From Lucifugimonas sp038150225 (GTDB lineage: Bacteria > Chloroflexota > Dehalococcoidia > Lucifugimonadales > Lucifugimonadaceae), in NCBI GenBank assembly GCA_038150225.1, contig JAYQWG010000025.1, positions 1-34,576 on the forward strand: a stretch of DNA of 34,576 nt, given 5' to 3'. The position numbers and the translations under genes are program-made. Numbering within the stretch: position 1 is the stretch's first letter; the number at the start of each line of letters is the position of its first letter. The notes under the pieces were generated by a model, which saw only the letters and a list, made by a program, of their open reading frames with translations, did no database searches and was not told the origin of the DNA. Below are positions 24,231-32,027 of the stretch, piece after piece.

Positions 24231-24328
24231 GTGTTTCTCCAACTGAGATCAATTGAAAATGAACACCATTCGCGAGAATGGACATATCATTATTACCACT
24301 TATTTCGATCTCGCGACGGAGCGTGTCA

Positions 24329-24919
24329 TTGGGTAAAACATACTGGATGCTCGTGACAACCCAGGAAAACCTGGACATTACTCGCGAGCGTGGTTTTTCG
24401 ATTCAGGGTGTCGATACCAAGAACCGACGTAAAGCCGTCCGGATGGGACCCGAAGACCGCATCCTTTACTACGTCTCAGACAAAAAGGGGTTCGCTGCAA
24501 CCGCAACGGTGACTTCGGAAAGTTTCGAAGACGAAGAGCCGATTTGGAAGCACCACCGAGAATCTGAATCATTCGCGCACAGGGTCGAAATAGAAGCTGA
24601 CGTGGTTCTAGATCCCGACACTTTGGTCGACGCGTACCAGATAGGTCCGACCATGGAGTATGTGAAAAAGTGGCCACCTGACCGTTGGCGGTTGGCATTC
24701 TTCGGAATGCTCCACATCATTCCGCAACGCGACTTCAATTTTGTCGAGAATGAGTTGAGGCGTATCGATGGCTCTCTGGAAGCACCCGAAAGAGAACCGA
24801 TCGAATCGGTAGTCGCTGTCGCAGTAGCTGAACCGTCCGAGATGGAACAACCCGACTCTCACGTCGAAGTCGCTGAAGAAATGTTCGAACCGGATGTCGA
24901 GGACGAGCTTGATTCTTAA
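24329..24919 (+). CDS. EVE-domain protein with acidic tail
   Basis: EVE is a PUA-like fold thought to bind modified nucleobases in DNA or RNA. Core matches: YWMLVTTQENLDITRERGF, KAVRMGPEDRILYYVS (the EVE domain's GD-x-xxxY region), FAATATVTSESFEDEEPIW and KKWPPDRWRLAFFGMLHII. The frame opens at 24278, but TTG at 24329 has GGAG 7 nt upstream and begins right at the first strand, giving 196 aa. After about residue 145 comes an acidic Pro/Glu/Val tail. In frame beyond the TAA, 37 further codons look coding (see 24920-25033). EVE proteins are often linked to defence systems, but no restriction or methylase gene is near here. Confidence 0.85.
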   Translation: MGKTYWMLVTTQENLDITRERGFSIQGVDTKNRRKAVRMGPEDRILYYVSDKKGFAATATVTSESFEDEEPIWKHHRESESFAHRVEIEADVVLDPDTLVDAYQIGPTMEYVKKWPPDRWRLAFFGMLHIIPQRDFNFVENELRRIDGSLEAPEREPIESVVAVAVAEPSEMEQPDSHVEVAEEMFEPDVEDELDS

Positions 24920-25033
24920 TCCGAGGCACCTGATGAATCTGCCGAGGCCGGTTCATTTGGCGGATTCGACGTCTCCAAGAAGGCGAAGAAATCCTCGCAC
25001 CGTCGGCGAACTCATCGCCGACAGCACAAGTAA
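24920..25033 (+). other. In-frame coding-like extension after the EVE-domain stop
   Basis: Directly after the TAA at 24917-24919, the same frame continues for 37 sense codons to a TAA at 25031-25033. It reads SEAPDESAEAGSFGGFDVS followed by a basic end KKAKKSSHRRRTHRRQHK. The acidic-then-basic composition continues the style of the tail before the stop. It may be the remains of a longer protein cut by a nonsense mutation, a sequencing error, or a read-through product. Confidence 0.45.
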
Positions 25034-25053
25034 CTCGATTCGGATTTCTCCGG

Positions 25054-26130
25054 TTAGCTAACGCCAGGGATTACGAATTGTCGTTCGACGGGGTTGCCAA
25101 GGTGGTCTACCCAGCCAGTCCCGGAAGTACTCGACTTTTGTGGATCTCGGTCACCGGTACCGAAGTTGTCCTCATATAGCGGTTCAAGACGTTCGAGCTC
25201 ATCCTGCGGAATCGGGTCGATGTCGGAAACTGCTGAGTACTCTTCGATCTGTTCGACTGTAGTCATAGTCGGTATGCAGGAAGCCATAACCGACGGTTCG
25301 AGCACAAATTTGACTGCGATCTGCCCGATAGTTGCTGGCTTTCCTTCGAACATGAAGTCGATCTTCTTGAGTTTTTCTACCGACTGTTTCAGCCACTTCA
25401 TTCGACGGTAAGCCCGGTGGTCCGACTTCTCGAAGGGCATGTCGTCTATGACCGTGTCTTTGGTATAGGTACCATCGAGCATGCCCGATGCGTGAGGCAC
25501 TCGAGAGTAAACTCCGACGCCTTGTTCTTCTGCCGCTTCGATCATGATGTCGGCAGGGTCCTGCTCGAGGATCGAGTAGATCAACTGTGCCGGGACTTTC
25601 ATGTCGTTGATCGTGTACAGGCCTTCTTCACGCCACCCAATGTCAGGACCAACTGCTACTGCGTAGTGCCTGATTTTGCCTTCGTTTTTGAGGTCTTCAA
25701 GAGCACCAATGGTGTCCTGTCTCTGAAGCACGTCGAGGCGCGGGTTGTGGTACTGGTAAATATCGATGTAATCGGTCTGGAGTCGTTTCAAGCTGCTTTC
25801 GCACGCCTTCTTCACGAAGTCAGGTTCCCATCGCTGGGGTCGCTCTTTGTGACCAGTTCGAGGAGCTTCGATGTCGTAACCGAACTTAGTTCCGATGACG
25901 ATGTCGTTACGTCGATCGGCCAGCGCCTTCGGGATAATTTCTTCACCGTAGCCCGTGCCATACGTGTCGGCGGTGTCGAAAAAAGTGATGCCTGAATCGA
26001 GTGCTTTTTGGAGCAGGTTGATTCCATCTTCTTCGGAGACTTCTCCCCACCAGTTGGTGGATACGCTCCACACGCCGAATCCGACTTCGGACACGGTTAT
26101 GTCAGTTGACTGAATTTGTCGGTACTTCAC
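25054..26130 (-). CDS. Aldo/keto reductase
   Basis: An NADPH-dependent aldo/keto reductase of 358 aa with the complete catalytic tetrad: D52 (FFDTAD), Y57 (TYGTGYGE), K82 (IGTKFGYD) and H128 (YQYHNP). The fold is the (alpha/beta)8 barrel. C-terminal parts EGKPATIGQIAVKFVL and SCIPTMTTVEQIEEY correspond to the cofactor phosphate-binding region. The start is GTG at 26130 with AGGAA about 11 nt upstream. Homologues reduce sugar-derived aldehydes or ketones; the substrate is unknown. The DUF1802 gene is 20 nt upstream on the same strand and is probably co-transcribed. Confidence 0.93.
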   Translation of the reverse strand: MKYRQIQSTDITVSEVGFGVWSVSTNWWGEVSEEDGINLLQKALDSGITFFDTADTYGTGYGEEIIPKALADRRNDIVIGTKFGYDIEAPRTGHKERPQRWEPDFVKKACESSLKRLQTDYIDIYQYHNPRLDVLQRQDTIGALEDLKNEGKIRHYAVAVGPDIGWREEGLYTINDMKVPAQLIYSILEQDPADIMIEAAEEQGVGVYSRVPHASGMLDGTYTKDTVIDDMPFEKSDHRAYRRMKWLKQSVEKLKKIDFMFEGKPATIGQIAVKFVLEPSVMASCIPTMTTVEQIEEYSAVSDIDPIPQDELERLEPLYEDNFGTGDRDPQKSSTSGTGWVDHLGNPVERQFVIPGVS

Positions 26131-26150
26131 TTACTCGAATTCCTGTTCGT

Positions 26151-26738
26151 TTAAACGGTGGCCGGTGAGAGATTCAACGCCTTGTGGAGTTTGTCCAGTT
26201 CTGTCGCGAACTGATCATCGCTTAGTGCTGGTTGCAGGGTGGAAAGATCGACGTTGTCTTCGAGGTCGACCCATGATTTGCAACCGCCGTATGAATCTTC
26301 GACTTTTGCGAAATGAGTGGCGGGTAAGCTGTAGGCGCGGAGAACCATTAGCTTGAGTGGGTGGCGAGGCTTCCAGTTGAATCGCTTAACTGGAAAATCC
26401 TCTGACCAAATGTGGAGATCGTGGAGCGCAGTGACATCCGATTCTTCGGAGATATCGTGGGTTTCAACCAGTTCGCAGTACACCGTTAGTGGAATTTCCT
26501 GCGAGTAATCGTCATCTGAAGTTGATTCAAGGCGATGACGTTGATCGGCCTTCAACAGAATCTCTCCCTCATGGAAAAAACCCGGGTACAACAGGAACCT
26601 GTCGTGTTCGATTTTGAAGTACCTTCCATCCTCTCGAATTCCGCCTTTTCGAAGGATGAAAATTTGGTCTCCCTGCGCAAGAGCTGCGGACGTTACCGCC
26701 CACTCTTTGAGAGCCACATTGGTGGATTGTGCTGTCAA
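26151..26738 (-). CDS. DUF1802 family protein
   Basis: The 195-aa protein starts TTG at 26738 with GAGGGG about 7 nt upstream. The DUF1802 pattern is clear: ALKEWAVTSAALAQGDQIFILRKGGI (read in two parts), then FKIEHDRFLLYPGFFH, then a strand-rich middle and HPLKLMVLRAYSLP. The family is of unknown function, found in cyanobacteria and some other phyla. It precedes the aldo/keto reductase on the minus strand and has no visible catalytic motif beyond conserved charged residues. Confidence 0.85.
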   Translation of the reverse strand: MTAQSTNVALKEWAVTSAALAQGDQIFILRKGGIREDGRYFKIEHDRFLLYPGFFHEGEILLKADQRHRLESTSDDDYSQEIPLTVYCELVETHDISEESDVTALHDLHIWSEDFPVKRFNWKPRHPLKLMVLRAYSLPATHFAKVEDSYGGCKSWVDLEDNVDLSTLQPALSDDQFATELDKLHKALNLSPATV

Positions 26739-26867
26739 TTCTTGCCCCTCATCTGAGAACCAGTTGATCGCATTTGTGATCGTGGTTCATGTGAGTTTTG
26801 ACGCGTGTGAAGATGATTTTATAGCGGTTTTCCGCAAATGCCCGGGCGAATCTCACAGGTATTTTTG

Positions 26868-27671
26868 TCACGTTAGCGAAGCGTATCGTTCACCGAGAAG
26901 CGTTTCAGTGTTTAGCTGAATTACTTCTTCTAGTTCCGTTACCGGCACATTCCTGAGTTGTGAGAGTTTTTCCAGGACGAGCGGCAGGTCACGTGGTTCA
27001 GTCCACTTTTGGCGATTCTTTTTGAAGGTTTGCGGGTACGCATCGGTTTCGAGAAGGATTCTTTCTGCCGGGACTTTGATTGCAGTTTCCTCGAGGTCGC
27101 TAATGCGAGTCAGTGTCTTGGCGAAAGAAATATGAAACCCGAGATCGAGTAATTCTTTTGCGAAGGTCCATCTGCCTTGAAAGTAGTGGGCAGTCCCGCC
27201 GAGTTCACCAGCGTTGGTTTCCTTAAGGATTGCCACCGCTGCAGAGCGTGCTGAATCGGCGTCGTAGTCATCGTTGTCTTCGCGGATATGAAAAACGATG
27301 GGGAGACCGGACGATCTGGCGATTTCGATCTGCGAATGAAACGCCTCAGCTTGCCAGTCGTGGTTAGGTGAACGTGACTGGTGGTCAACACCGATTTCGC
27401 TCATCACAACGACTCTAGGATGCTGGGTCATTTCCGCCAGTTCTTTGTAGTCGGCATCCGTCAGTCGTTCGTCTATATCAGTTGGGTGGACTCCAACACC
27501 AGCAAGGATTTCGGAGTGACGATCTGCCATTTCGAGTACTTTTTTTGAGTCCTCGACTGTAACCCCGGCGGTGATGATTTTGCCGACTCCAGCTTCGACG
27601 GCACGATTGATGATTTCTCGGTGTTCAGACTCGTCGTGCTGATGGATGTGGGCGTGGGTGTCGATTAGCAA
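26868..27671 (-). CDS. TatD-family metal-dependent hydrolase
   Basis: A 267-aa TIM-barrel nuclease-type hydrolase. Metal ligands are visible in order: H6 and H8 (DTHAHIH), Glu in MSEIGVDH, His in VFHIRED, His in TAHYFQG and Asp in LLETDAYP. The GVHPTDI motif also matches TatD. Family members include 3'-5' DNases involved in DNA repair and D-aminoacyl-tRNA-like hydrolases. The start is TTG at 27671 without a strong ribosome site, but it begins right at the family N-terminus (LIDTHAH). It is divergent from the uxuA-like gene over 192 nt. Confidence 0.92.
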   Translation of the reverse strand: MLIDTHAHIHQHDESEHREIINRAVEAGVGKIITAGVTVEDSKKVLEMADRHSEILAGVGVHPTDIDERLTDADYKELAEMTQHPRVVVMSEIGVDHQSRSPNHDWQAEAFHSQIEIARSSGLPIVFHIREDNDDYDADSARSAAVAILKETNAGELGGTAHYFQGRWTFAKELLDLGFHISFAKTLTRISDLEETAIKVPAERILLETDAYPQTFKKNRQKWTEPRDLPLVLEKLSQLRNVPVTELEEVIQLNTETLLGERYASLT

Positions 27672-27863
27672 TTAAGAGTGTCGCTGTTCACAGGGCTAGT
27701 TTCTCTTTCGTAGAAGTATTTCAAATGACCAACGATAGTCGAGTCTAAGAAGTGTTACGTCAGACTTCCGTTAGCTGTAAACCGCGTGTAAGTTGTGGCG
27801 ACCAAACCCGACTCTGTCGAGTTGAGGTTTTGAAGTCACGAAAGATCGGGAGTTACGACGAGC

Positions 27864-28844
27864 ATGCGACCAGGATTTGGACAGTTCAAGCAGGCAACAC
27901 CGGAGTACCTGCGATTCGCCCAGCAGTACGGGGCGACAGACATTTTGCTAAACACCCCGGACCTGCCGAACTACAACGGCACCTGGTCACTTCACGATCT
28001 TGTGAAACTGCGCAACATGGTCGAAAGCTACGGGATGAAGCTTTCCGCACTTGAGAACGTTCCAACTCAGTTCTATGACCACATCATGCTGAACGGTCCA
28101 AAGCGCGATGAGCAGATCGAAAACATGATCACGACCGTGCGTAACATGGCTCGCGCCGGCATCCCTATCTTCGGTTACAACTGGATGCCTTCCCACGTAT
28201 GGCGAACCCCACCGAAGCTAATTCGAGGTGGAGCTGTCGCAACTGCCTTCAACTACGAAGATGCTAAACAGATGCCATACACCCACGGTCGTCAATACAC
28301 CGAAGAAGAAATGTGGGAGAACCTCGAGTATTGGATAAAGATCATTACTCCTGTCGCCGAGGAAGAAGGAATTCGACTTGGAATCCACCCATGCGATCCA
28401 CCGGTAGATGACCTTGGCGGTATTCCACAACTGTTCAGGTCGTACGACAACTACCGGCGCTACCTGGATATTTATCCGTCGGACCATTGTGCGATCGAAT
28501 TCTGCCAGGGAACGATCTCGGAAATGTTCGATTCAGCCGGTGATGCGCTGTACAAGTTTATTGCTGAAATGGTGCAGAAGAAGAAGGTGCTTTATGTGCA
28601 CTTCCGAAATGTCTCCGTGCCGAATCCTGAAGACTTCCACGAGGAGTTCATCAACACGGGTCACGTCGATATGTACCGAGCGATGAAGACGTACTACGAC
28701 AACGGGTACGACTCATTCTTTATTGATGACCATGTGCCGCACACCCACCAGGACACTGACTGGGGACACCGGGGCAGGGCATTCGCAAACGGCTACATCC
28801 AGGCGATGATCGAAGCGGTGACGAAGCAAGGTGCGGGCAGCTAG
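27864..28844 (+). CDS. Mannonate dehydratase (UxuA) family protein
   Basis: UxuA dehydrates D-mannonate to 2-keto-3-deoxygluconate in hexuronate breakdown. This 326-aa TIM-barrel protein keeps the metal-site order of the family: H175 in GIHPCDPP, C214 in EFCQGT, H246 in VHFRNV and DDH at 288-290. It is shorter than the roughly 394-aa E. coli UxuA, as are many marine homologues, so the precise substrate may differ. The ATG at 27864 follows a GA-rich stretch. A terminator follows, so this gene is probably transcribed alone. Nearby aldo/keto reductases and an enolase-superfamily enzyme suggest sugar-acid catabolism. Confidence 0.85.
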   Translation: MRPGFGQFKQATPEYLRFAQQYGATDILLNTPDLPNYNGTWSLHDLVKLRNMVESYGMKLSALENVPTQFYDHIMLNGPKRDEQIENMITTVRNMARAGIPIFGYNWMPSHVWRTPPKLIRGGAVATAFNYEDAKQMPYTHGRQYTEEEMWENLEYWIKIITPVAEEEGIRLGIHPCDPPVDDLGGIPQLFRSYDNYRRYLDIYPSDHCAIEFCQGTISEMFDSAGDALYKFIAEMVQKKKVLYVHFRNVSVPNPEDFHEEFINTGHVDMYRAMKTYYDNGYDSFFIDDHVPHTHQDTDWGHRGRAFANGYIQAMIEAVTKQGAGS

Positions 28845-28872
28845 GCGACGAGGTTGCAACTGGAATCGAACG

Positions 28873-28907
28873 AGACCTTCACCGTGTCAGGTGAAGGTCT
28901 TTCATTT
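28873..28907 (+). terminator. Terminator after the uxuA-like gene
   Basis: An 11-bp stem, AGACCTTCACC (28873-28883) and GGTGAAGGTCT (28890-28900), with a GTGTCA loop, followed by TTCATTT. It separates the uxuA-like gene from the aldo/keto reductase. Confidence 0.8.
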
Positions 28908-28921
28908 AGGGATGGAACAGT

Positions 28922-29791
28922 TTGGAAACTGCGCGAATAGGCAAAACTGGATTTGAGGCAGTAAGGATCGGGTTTGGTGGAGCTCCAGCTGGTCTTGCCA
29001 ACTACCTGACCGAGTATTCACCTGAGGAATCGAAACAGCGTTCTGACGTGATCGACGCGATTCAGTACGCGGTCGAATCGGGAATCAACTACTTCGACAC
29101 GGCTGCTGCGTACGGATCCGGCGAGAGCGAGCGAATATTTGGCGAAGGTCTTACTGAAGCTGGAATAGGTGCAAGGCGGACGGAACTTTATGTCGCCACA
29201 AAAGTTTCTCATGCTGATCCCGAACCGTTTAAGTCGGTCGAGAAATCTTTAGAAAACCTGAAGCTGGAATCCATTGACCTGGTGCAGGTCCACGGAACCA
29301 CCTACACACCTGAGGCTCGGGAACGAACATTAGGTGCTGGTGGAACACTCGAGGCACTGGAAGAAGCCAGAGATCAGGGATTGATTCGTCACATTGGATT
29401 CACCACCGAGGACCAGAATCCACCAGTGTACGAATTCATCGAATCCGGTCGATTCGATGTGATGCAAACGTGTTACAACCTCGTGTTCCAGCACAGTTAC
29501 GAGCCAACTCGTCCGTTTGGGTCGATCCATGAAGCCGAAGTGGCTGGCATGGGCGTTGTGACGATGCGCTCGCTTACCGCATCAGTATTCCAGCGGTGGC
29601 ACGCAGCGGTGCGGCCCGGTGACGACTTCGATTATTCAGCCGGACTGTTACAGTTCGTGCTTTCCAATAACCTTGTCGATGTAGCACTTGTTGGGATGCG
29701 GAACCGTGACGAGGTTGATCAGAATCTGGCGGTATTGAGAAACCTCGAAGGTCGTATGAACCTCGAGGATATTCACGAGAAATATGTCTAA
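28922..29791 (+). CDS. Aldo/keto reductase (aldose dehydrogenase-like)
   Basis: A 289-aa aldo/keto reductase with the catalytic tetrad D59 (YFDTAAAYG), Y64, K94 (VATKVSH) and H124 (VQVHGTT). The short length and the N-terminal GKTGFEAVRIGFGGAP resemble L-fucose/D-threo-aldose dehydrogenase-type members. It starts at TTG 28922 behind AGGGATGGA. Fifteen nt separate it from the first DinB-like gene, so the two are probably in one unit with the second DinB and the HAD gene. It is only distantly related to the reductase at 25054-26130 and is not a recent copy of it. Confidence 0.92.
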   Translation: METARIGKTGFEAVRIGFGGAPAGLANYLTEYSPEESKQRSDVIDAIQYAVESGINYFDTAAAYGSGESERIFGEGLTEAGIGARRTELYVATKVSHADPEPFKSVEKSLENLKLESIDLVQVHGTTYTPEARERTLGAGGTLEALEEARDQGLIRHIGFTTEDQNPPVYEFIESGRFDVMQTCYNLVFQHSYEPTRPFGSIHEAEVAGMGVVTMRSLTASVFQRWHAAVRPGDDFDYSAGLLQFVLSNNLVDVALVGMRNRDEVDQNLAVLRNLEGRMNLEDIHEKYV

Positions 29792-29806
29792 GCTTCAGGG
29801 GTACTT

Positions 29807-30325
29807 ATGAGTTCGTTTCGAGATGCAATCAAAAGCGCGATGACCGAATATCTGGATGAGTTGAAACAGAAACTCGACGGACTTACAGAAGCCGAACTTA
29901 CCTGGCAAGCGAGCCTCGACACCAACACGATTATCTGGCTTGTTTGGCATATGGCGCGCGTCGAGGACAATTGGATCAACGGTGTTGTTGGTGAAGGCGC
30001 GACCATTTGGGAATCTGGTGACTGGCAGTCTCGAACCGGAATTGCAGACGAAGGCAACGGCTGGGGGCAAACCATGGATCAGGTCCGAGCGTTCCCTGGT
30101 CGGGATATCAACTCCATTGTTGCCTACTTCGATGCCGTGCGTGAAGCCGGGTTCAAAGTTATCGATTCCTTAACTGATGCCGATATGGATGCGACTCGAG
30201 AGCAAACCAGAAACCGGGGACCAATAGAGATTTCATGGATCCTGGGTCACGTGGTGGTTGAGGAATCGCAGCACCTGGGTCAGATAGCTTTGATACGCGG
30301 AATGATTCGTGGACTGAACGGCTAG
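29807..30325 (+). CDS. DinB-like four-helix protein, copy 1
   Basis: A 172-aa DinB/YfiT-like protein. The metal histidines are in VWHMARVEDNW (H48) and EESQHLGQ (H156); the usual third His, four residues before the last, is Glu152. DinB-like proteins are metal-dependent, some acting as bacillithiol- or mycothiol-dependent transferases. The next gene is a close paralog with the same frame of motifs (ILGHxxxEESQHLGQ, IRGMIRG), so the pair arose by tandem duplication. Its ATG is 15 nt after the reductase. Confidence 0.88.
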   Translation: MSSFRDAIKSAMTEYLDELKQKLDGLTEAELTWQASLDTNTIIWLVWHMARVEDNWINGVVGEGATIWESGDWQSRTGIADEGNGWGQTMDQVRAFPGRDINSIVAYFDAVREAGFKVIDSLTDADMDATREQTRNRGPIEISWILGHVVVEESQHLGQIALIRGMIRGLNG

Positions 30326-30345
30326 AAAATTACGGAGATCAAGGG

Positions 30346-30861
30346 TTGGGATTCAAAGACGTTGTTCGCGGCAATCTTGTTGAGTACTACGAAGTTCTCA
30401 AACGAAAACTTGAAGGACTGACCGACGAGGAGTTGCGCTGGAAGCCTGATCCTCAGTCGAACCACATTTTGTGGACCGTCTGGCATATGTCGCGTGTTGA
30501 AGACACATGGATATCCACTCTCCAGGGGCTGCCGGGAATCTGGGTGTTAGACGAATGGCACGAACGGCTTGGCATGACGCTGGACCGTCACGGACGAGGT
30601 GATTCGCTCGACGAGGTCGAGGCTTCAAAAGAACTGGATATAGCCGATGTCATGGAGTACTACGACGCGGTTCGGGAAGTGACCCTCGAACATATCGATT
30701 CGATGACCGAAGGCGACGTTGATCGGGAGTATCCGTTCATTTACCGCGGTGAAGGATCGGATAATGGCGCATGGATTCTGGGTCACTTGATGGCTGAAGA
30801 GTCCCAGCACCTGGGGCAGGTTTCGTACATCCGCGGAATGATCAGAGGATTCGACGGGTAA
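30346..30861 (+). CDS. DinB-like four-helix protein, copy 2
   Basis: A 171-aa paralog of the previous gene: VWHMSRVEDTW (H47) and EESQHLGQVSYIRGMIRGFDG, given here as two adjoining pieces, line up with copy 1 without gaps. The start is TTG at 30346 preceded by GGAG about 9 nt upstream and a second purine run. The middle region (residues 55-130) differs strongly between copies, so their substrates have probably diverged. Its TAA overlaps the ATG of the HAD gene (TAATG). Confidence 0.88.
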   Translation: MGFKDVVRGNLVEYYEVLKRKLEGLTDEELRWKPDPQSNHILWTVWHMSRVEDTWISTLQGLPGIWVLDEWHERLGMTLDRHGRGDSLDEVEASKELDIADVMEYYDAVREVTLEHIDSMTEGDVDREYPFIYRGEGSDNGAWILGHLMAEESQHLGQVSYIRGMIRGFDG

Positions 30862-31457
30862 TGGCGATCAAATGCGTGTTCTTTGATTTCGATGGAGTGC
30901 TCAGAACATGGCATTACGATGAACAACGTTTCCAGGACGAATTCGGTATTCCGATCGAAGCTTTCAGAGAAGTGGCGTTTGCCAAAGAACATGTTGATCC
31001 TGCTATTCGCGGACATGTAACCAACGAGGAATGGCGCGCGGGAGTCGGTGAAGTTCTGAAAGAACGATTTCCAGATGACAAGGTAGACGCAGCAATTGCC
31101 GACTGGAATCAGAGAAACGGCAAGCTAATTCCAGATGTTCTGGCGATCGCTGATGAGTGCAAAACTAAATTGCCTGTTGCACTGTTCATAAATGCGACAA
31201 CTCGCCTGCCGTGGGAGATAGAGAAGCACGGACTCACCGGGTATTTCGACTACGTGGTGAATGCTTCAGATACAGGATTCGTGAAACCTGAGCCTGAGAT
31301 TTACGAGTACGCAGCTAACTTGGCAGGGATCGAGCATCACGAAGCGTTCTTCACTGACGATGGTGTCGCACAGGTGGAAGGTGCCCGGAAACTAGGCTGG
31401 ACCGCTCATCACTTCAAAAACGCCGATGGTTTGCGCACGGCATTAGTCGAAGCTTGA
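30861..31457 (+). CDS. HAD-superfamily hydrolase
   Basis: A 198-aa haloacid-dehalogenase-type phosphatase: motif I FFDFDGVL with D9 and D11, motif II FINATT, motif III Lys in GFVKPEPEIY and motif IV FFTDDG. The helical cap between residues 15 and 80 is of the small subfamily-I type. The substrate is unknown. It is coupled to the second DinB gene by a 1-nt overlap and ends the aldo/keto reductase-DinB-DinB-HAD unit. Confidence 0.9.
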   Translation: MAIKCVFFDFDGVLRTWHYDEQRFQDEFGIPIEAFREVAFAKEHVDPAIRGHVTNEEWRAGVGEVLKERFPDDKVDAAIADWNQRNGKLIPDVLAIADECKTKLPVALFINATTRLPWEIEKHGLTGYFDYVVNASDTGFVKPEPEIYEYAANLAGIEHHEAFFTDDGVAQVEGARKLGWTAHHFKNADGLRTALVEA

Positions 31458-31548
31458 GTACTTGAACCGTAATTTCCTTTACGCTTTGACGAGATCAGGA
31501 CAGGCGCGCTCACGATGTCAGTAGTTTTGAGTGTGGATCGCTGAAGTG

Positions 31549-31572
31549 TCATCCTGAGCCCGTCGAAGGATC
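31549..31572. repeat. REP-like repeat, left inverted copy of the GIY-YIG unit
   Basis: A 24-bp element, TCATCCTGAGCC followed by CGTCGAAGGATC. Its reverse complement matches 22 of 24 positions of the copy at 31879-31902; the two differences are the central CC/TT. An octamer GGATCGCT occurs both before (31535) and at its end (31568). Confidence 0.85.
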
Positions 31573-31593
31573 GCTTTTTCATAGACTGCTGAA

Positions 31594-31902
31594 ATGATTC
31601 CCTGCGTCTACATTTTGAAATGCCGAGGTGGACGTTACTATGTCGGTTCGACCAGCGATCTTGAAACCCGTGTCAGGCAACATCAGCAAGGGCTGATTCC
31701 AGGTTGGACTGTGAACCGCAGACCTGTGACCTTGGTGTTTAGTCAAGAGTTTGCTTTGATGAGAGAGGCTGTGGAGGCTGAACGTCAACTCAAGCGTTGG
31801 CGGCGGGCGAAGAAAGAAGCCGTGATTGAAGGACGGTGGGATTTACTTCCGCATCTCTTGAAGACCGCCAGAAGCGTGGATCCTTCGACAAGCTCAGGAT
31901 GA
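31594..31902 (+). CDS. GIY-YIG endonuclease between inverted repeats
   Basis: A 102-aa single-domain GIY-YIG nuclease. Motif parts: VYI (5-7), YVG (16-18), R26 and H30 in RVRQHQQG, and the metal-binding Glu63 in AERQLKRW, with the basic RRAKKEAVIEG tail of the YhbQ/COG2827 group. The catalytic pattern looks complete. Its last codons (DPSTSSG and stop) are written entirely by the right-hand 24-bp repeat. The left repeat ends 21 nt before the start. No clear ribosome site precedes the ATG. Function of this group is not settled; a role in DNA processing is expected from the fold. Confidence 0.9.
   Translation: MIPCVYILKCRGGRYYVGSTSDLETRVRQHQQGLIPGWTVNRRPVTLVFSQEFALMREAVEAERQLKRWRRAKKEAVIEGRWDLLPHLLKTARSVDPSTSSG
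31879..31902. repeat. REP-like repeat, right inverted copy of the GIY-YIG unit
   Basis: GATCCTTCGACA followed by AGCTCAGGATGA, 24 bp, in inverted orientation to the copy at 31549-31572. It overlaps the 3' end of the GIY-YIG gene and supplies its TGA stop. The arms ATCCT and AGGAT can pair. Confidence 0.88.
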
Positions 31903-32027
31903 CGGTAGGTGAAGCCGATGTTAAATACCTACTTGCCATTTGCACTTCCTCGAGCGACGCATCTGGTGATGCCACGTGTATTCTCGTTCCCCACAAGCGC
32001 AATGACCTCTTTGACTGGAATCATCAA

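Noticed and set aside
24278..24328. Upstream start of the EVE protein
   Set aside because: The extra 17 residues precede the first strand of the domain, and the TTG at 24329 has a good ribosome site.
25417..25995. 192-aa plus-strand frame
   Set aside because: It lies wholly within the minus-strand aldo/keto reductase, whose catalytic tetrad is complete; this frame shows no motif.
31836..32027. 64-residue N-terminal extension of the enolase-superfamily protein
   Set aside because: It would run through the GIY-YIG gene and the repeat in another frame and does not resemble the family; ATG at 32028 fits the domain start.
31501..32027. Classical insertion sequence around the GIY-YIG gene
   Set aside because: No transposase fold is present, and no clear target-site duplication could be established; only the short inverted repeats and the nuclease are supported.
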